Assembly: GCA_964372275.1 (NCBI GenBank)
Contig: CAYJRR010000017.1
Span: 1-48,475 of the forward strand
Direction of reading: 5' to 3'
Length of the DNA stretch: 48,475 bases
DNA from: CAYJRR01 sp964372275 [NCBI: uncultured bacterium]
Lineage (GTDB): Bacteria; CAYJRR01
The number at the start of each line of letters is the position of its first letter. Position 1 is the stretch's first letter. Below the pieces are notes generated by a model. That model made no database searches, had not been told where the DNA came from, and saw only the letters and a list, made by a program, of their open reading frames with translations. Made by a program: the position numbers and the translations under genes. Below are positions 47,946 through 48,475 of this stretch, piece by piece.

Positions 47946-48007
47946 GGTCGAGGCCCAGATCCGACCCGAATCGGTATCCGTAACCGGTTCCGATCCGCCC
48001 GAATCTC

Positions 48008-48475
48008 TCAGCAAGCCCTCCGTCCGAGGAGGATCCCGCCCGCCACCGCCACGGCGAGGGCGAGAACCCCAGCGCGCGTGCCCGTGCCGGAGCGATGCGG
48101 ACCACCCGCGCCGTGGCGATGCGAACGACCGGTCACGTGGCAGGCGGAGGCCTCACCCCCACCGCGTCCGGACGGCGCCGCCGGGACCTCGACCGTCGTC
48201 GCCACGGAGTGACCCTGCCGGCCGGCGCCGTCGATCGCCCAGACGACGACCGTCACCTCGCTCCGCTCCGGGACGGCGATCGTCCCTTGGCTGGCGACGA
48301 ACGACAGCGAGTGCGGCGCCGCTTCGGCGGTGGCGGGGGCGAACTCGGGGACGAGGTCTTCGACCTGGACCGAAAGCGCGTAGACCACCTGGCTCGCGTC
48401 CTCGGTGTCCGGCCAGTCGACCGCGAGCGGAAAGTACCCGGCGCGCAGACAGTCGTCCTCCTCGACCGGCGGAAC
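48008..48475 (-). CDS. exported protein with C-terminal transmembrane-Arg tail, 5' end outside window
   Basis: Only the last 155 residues are visible; the frame is open to the window edge. The central part (WPDTEDASQVVYALSVQVED, then VTVVVWAIDGAGRQGHSV) resembles a fibronectin-type III beta-sandwich. The end is a Cys-containing, His/Gly/Ser-rich spacer followed by a hydrophobic helix (AGVLALAVAVAGGILL) and GRRAC. That layout, with Cys, spacer, helix and a basic end, recalls the MYXO-CTERM type of surface-sorting tail, but it is not a textbook match. It converges with uppP across 62 nt containing CGGTATCCG-type repeats. Confidence 0.7.
   Translation of the reverse strand, partial: VPPVEEDDCLRAGYFPLAVDWPDTEDASQVVYALSVQVEDLVPEFAPATAEAAPHSLSFVASQGTIAVPERSEVTVVVWAIDGAGRQGHSVATTVEVPAAPSGRGGGEASACHVTGRSHRHGAGGPHRSGTGTRAGVLALAVAVAGGILLGRRAC

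Overview
The window is very GC-rich with strong G/C preference at third codon positions, and it reads like a chromosomal segment of a Gram-negative, deltaproteobacterial-type organism, most likely Myxococcota or a relative (inference). Supporting signs are an HRDVSPSN-type Ser/Thr kinase, many lipoprotein signal peptides followed by Pro/Thr- or Gly/Asp-rich linkers, a VWA lipoprotein, a Tat-exported DUF1501 protein, PilT-type motor ATPases and an OstA/LptA-like protein (outer membrane). No phage, plasmid, CRISPR or restriction locus was seen. The only mobile element is one decayed IS630 copy.

Layout. 1-1016: 3' part of a kinase gene, then tRNA-Lys(TTT) and tRNA-Glu(TTC) separated by degenerate repeats that carry copies of the tRNA-Lys 3' end. 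1019-5177: a degenerate Ham1-like protein, a TfoX N-domain protein, a small exported protein, the IS630 remnant and a LysR regulator whose stop codon lies in the IS target site. 5275-12292: exported lipoproteins, pirin, DUF4345, a DUF374 acyltransferase, LtrA and a GNAT-like protein. 12354-16514: two PilT-family ATPases, the first fused to a long HEAT-repeat domain and a Pro/Ala tail. 16571-28272: exported and envelope proteins (M48 and S8 proteases, HtrA, cupin, HEAT, kelch), a ferredoxin-NADP-type reductase, SWIB and LptA-like proteins.

28269-33069 (minus strand) holds the most unusual gene pair: a PAS/receiver histidine-kinase-like protein with a degraded ATP-binding domain, followed 10 nt later by a 928-residue protein. 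In the latter I recognise the elements of a class III nucleotidyl cyclase fold split by a coiled-coil insertion of about 100 residues. 33310-39383: DUF2270, then a compact minus-strand run (collagen-triplet lipoprotein, small Cys protein, MFS exporter, YheT-type hydrolase) and an M1-like metallopeptidase. 39782-43199: a DUF1501 protein and a CxxCH lipoprotein, 1 nt apart. 43232-45048: two lipoproteins; the first sits behind a TetR-type operator and an SD-masking hairpin, and the second ends in 19 consecutive [Y/F/H]-G-[D/N/T]-x tetrads. 45202-47945: RNase HI with a C-terminal hybrid-binding domain, YchF and UppP. The window ends in a gene truncated at its 5' end.

Two architectural habits recur. 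Many genes lack a Shine-Dalgarno sequence and instead carry a TANNNT-like hexamer 6-10 nt before the start codon, which suggests leaderless or very short-leader transcripts. Four convergent gene pairs overlap by exactly 4 nt (TTAG or CTAA), sharing their stop codons. Identifications rest on reading motifs by eye; no database search was possible.
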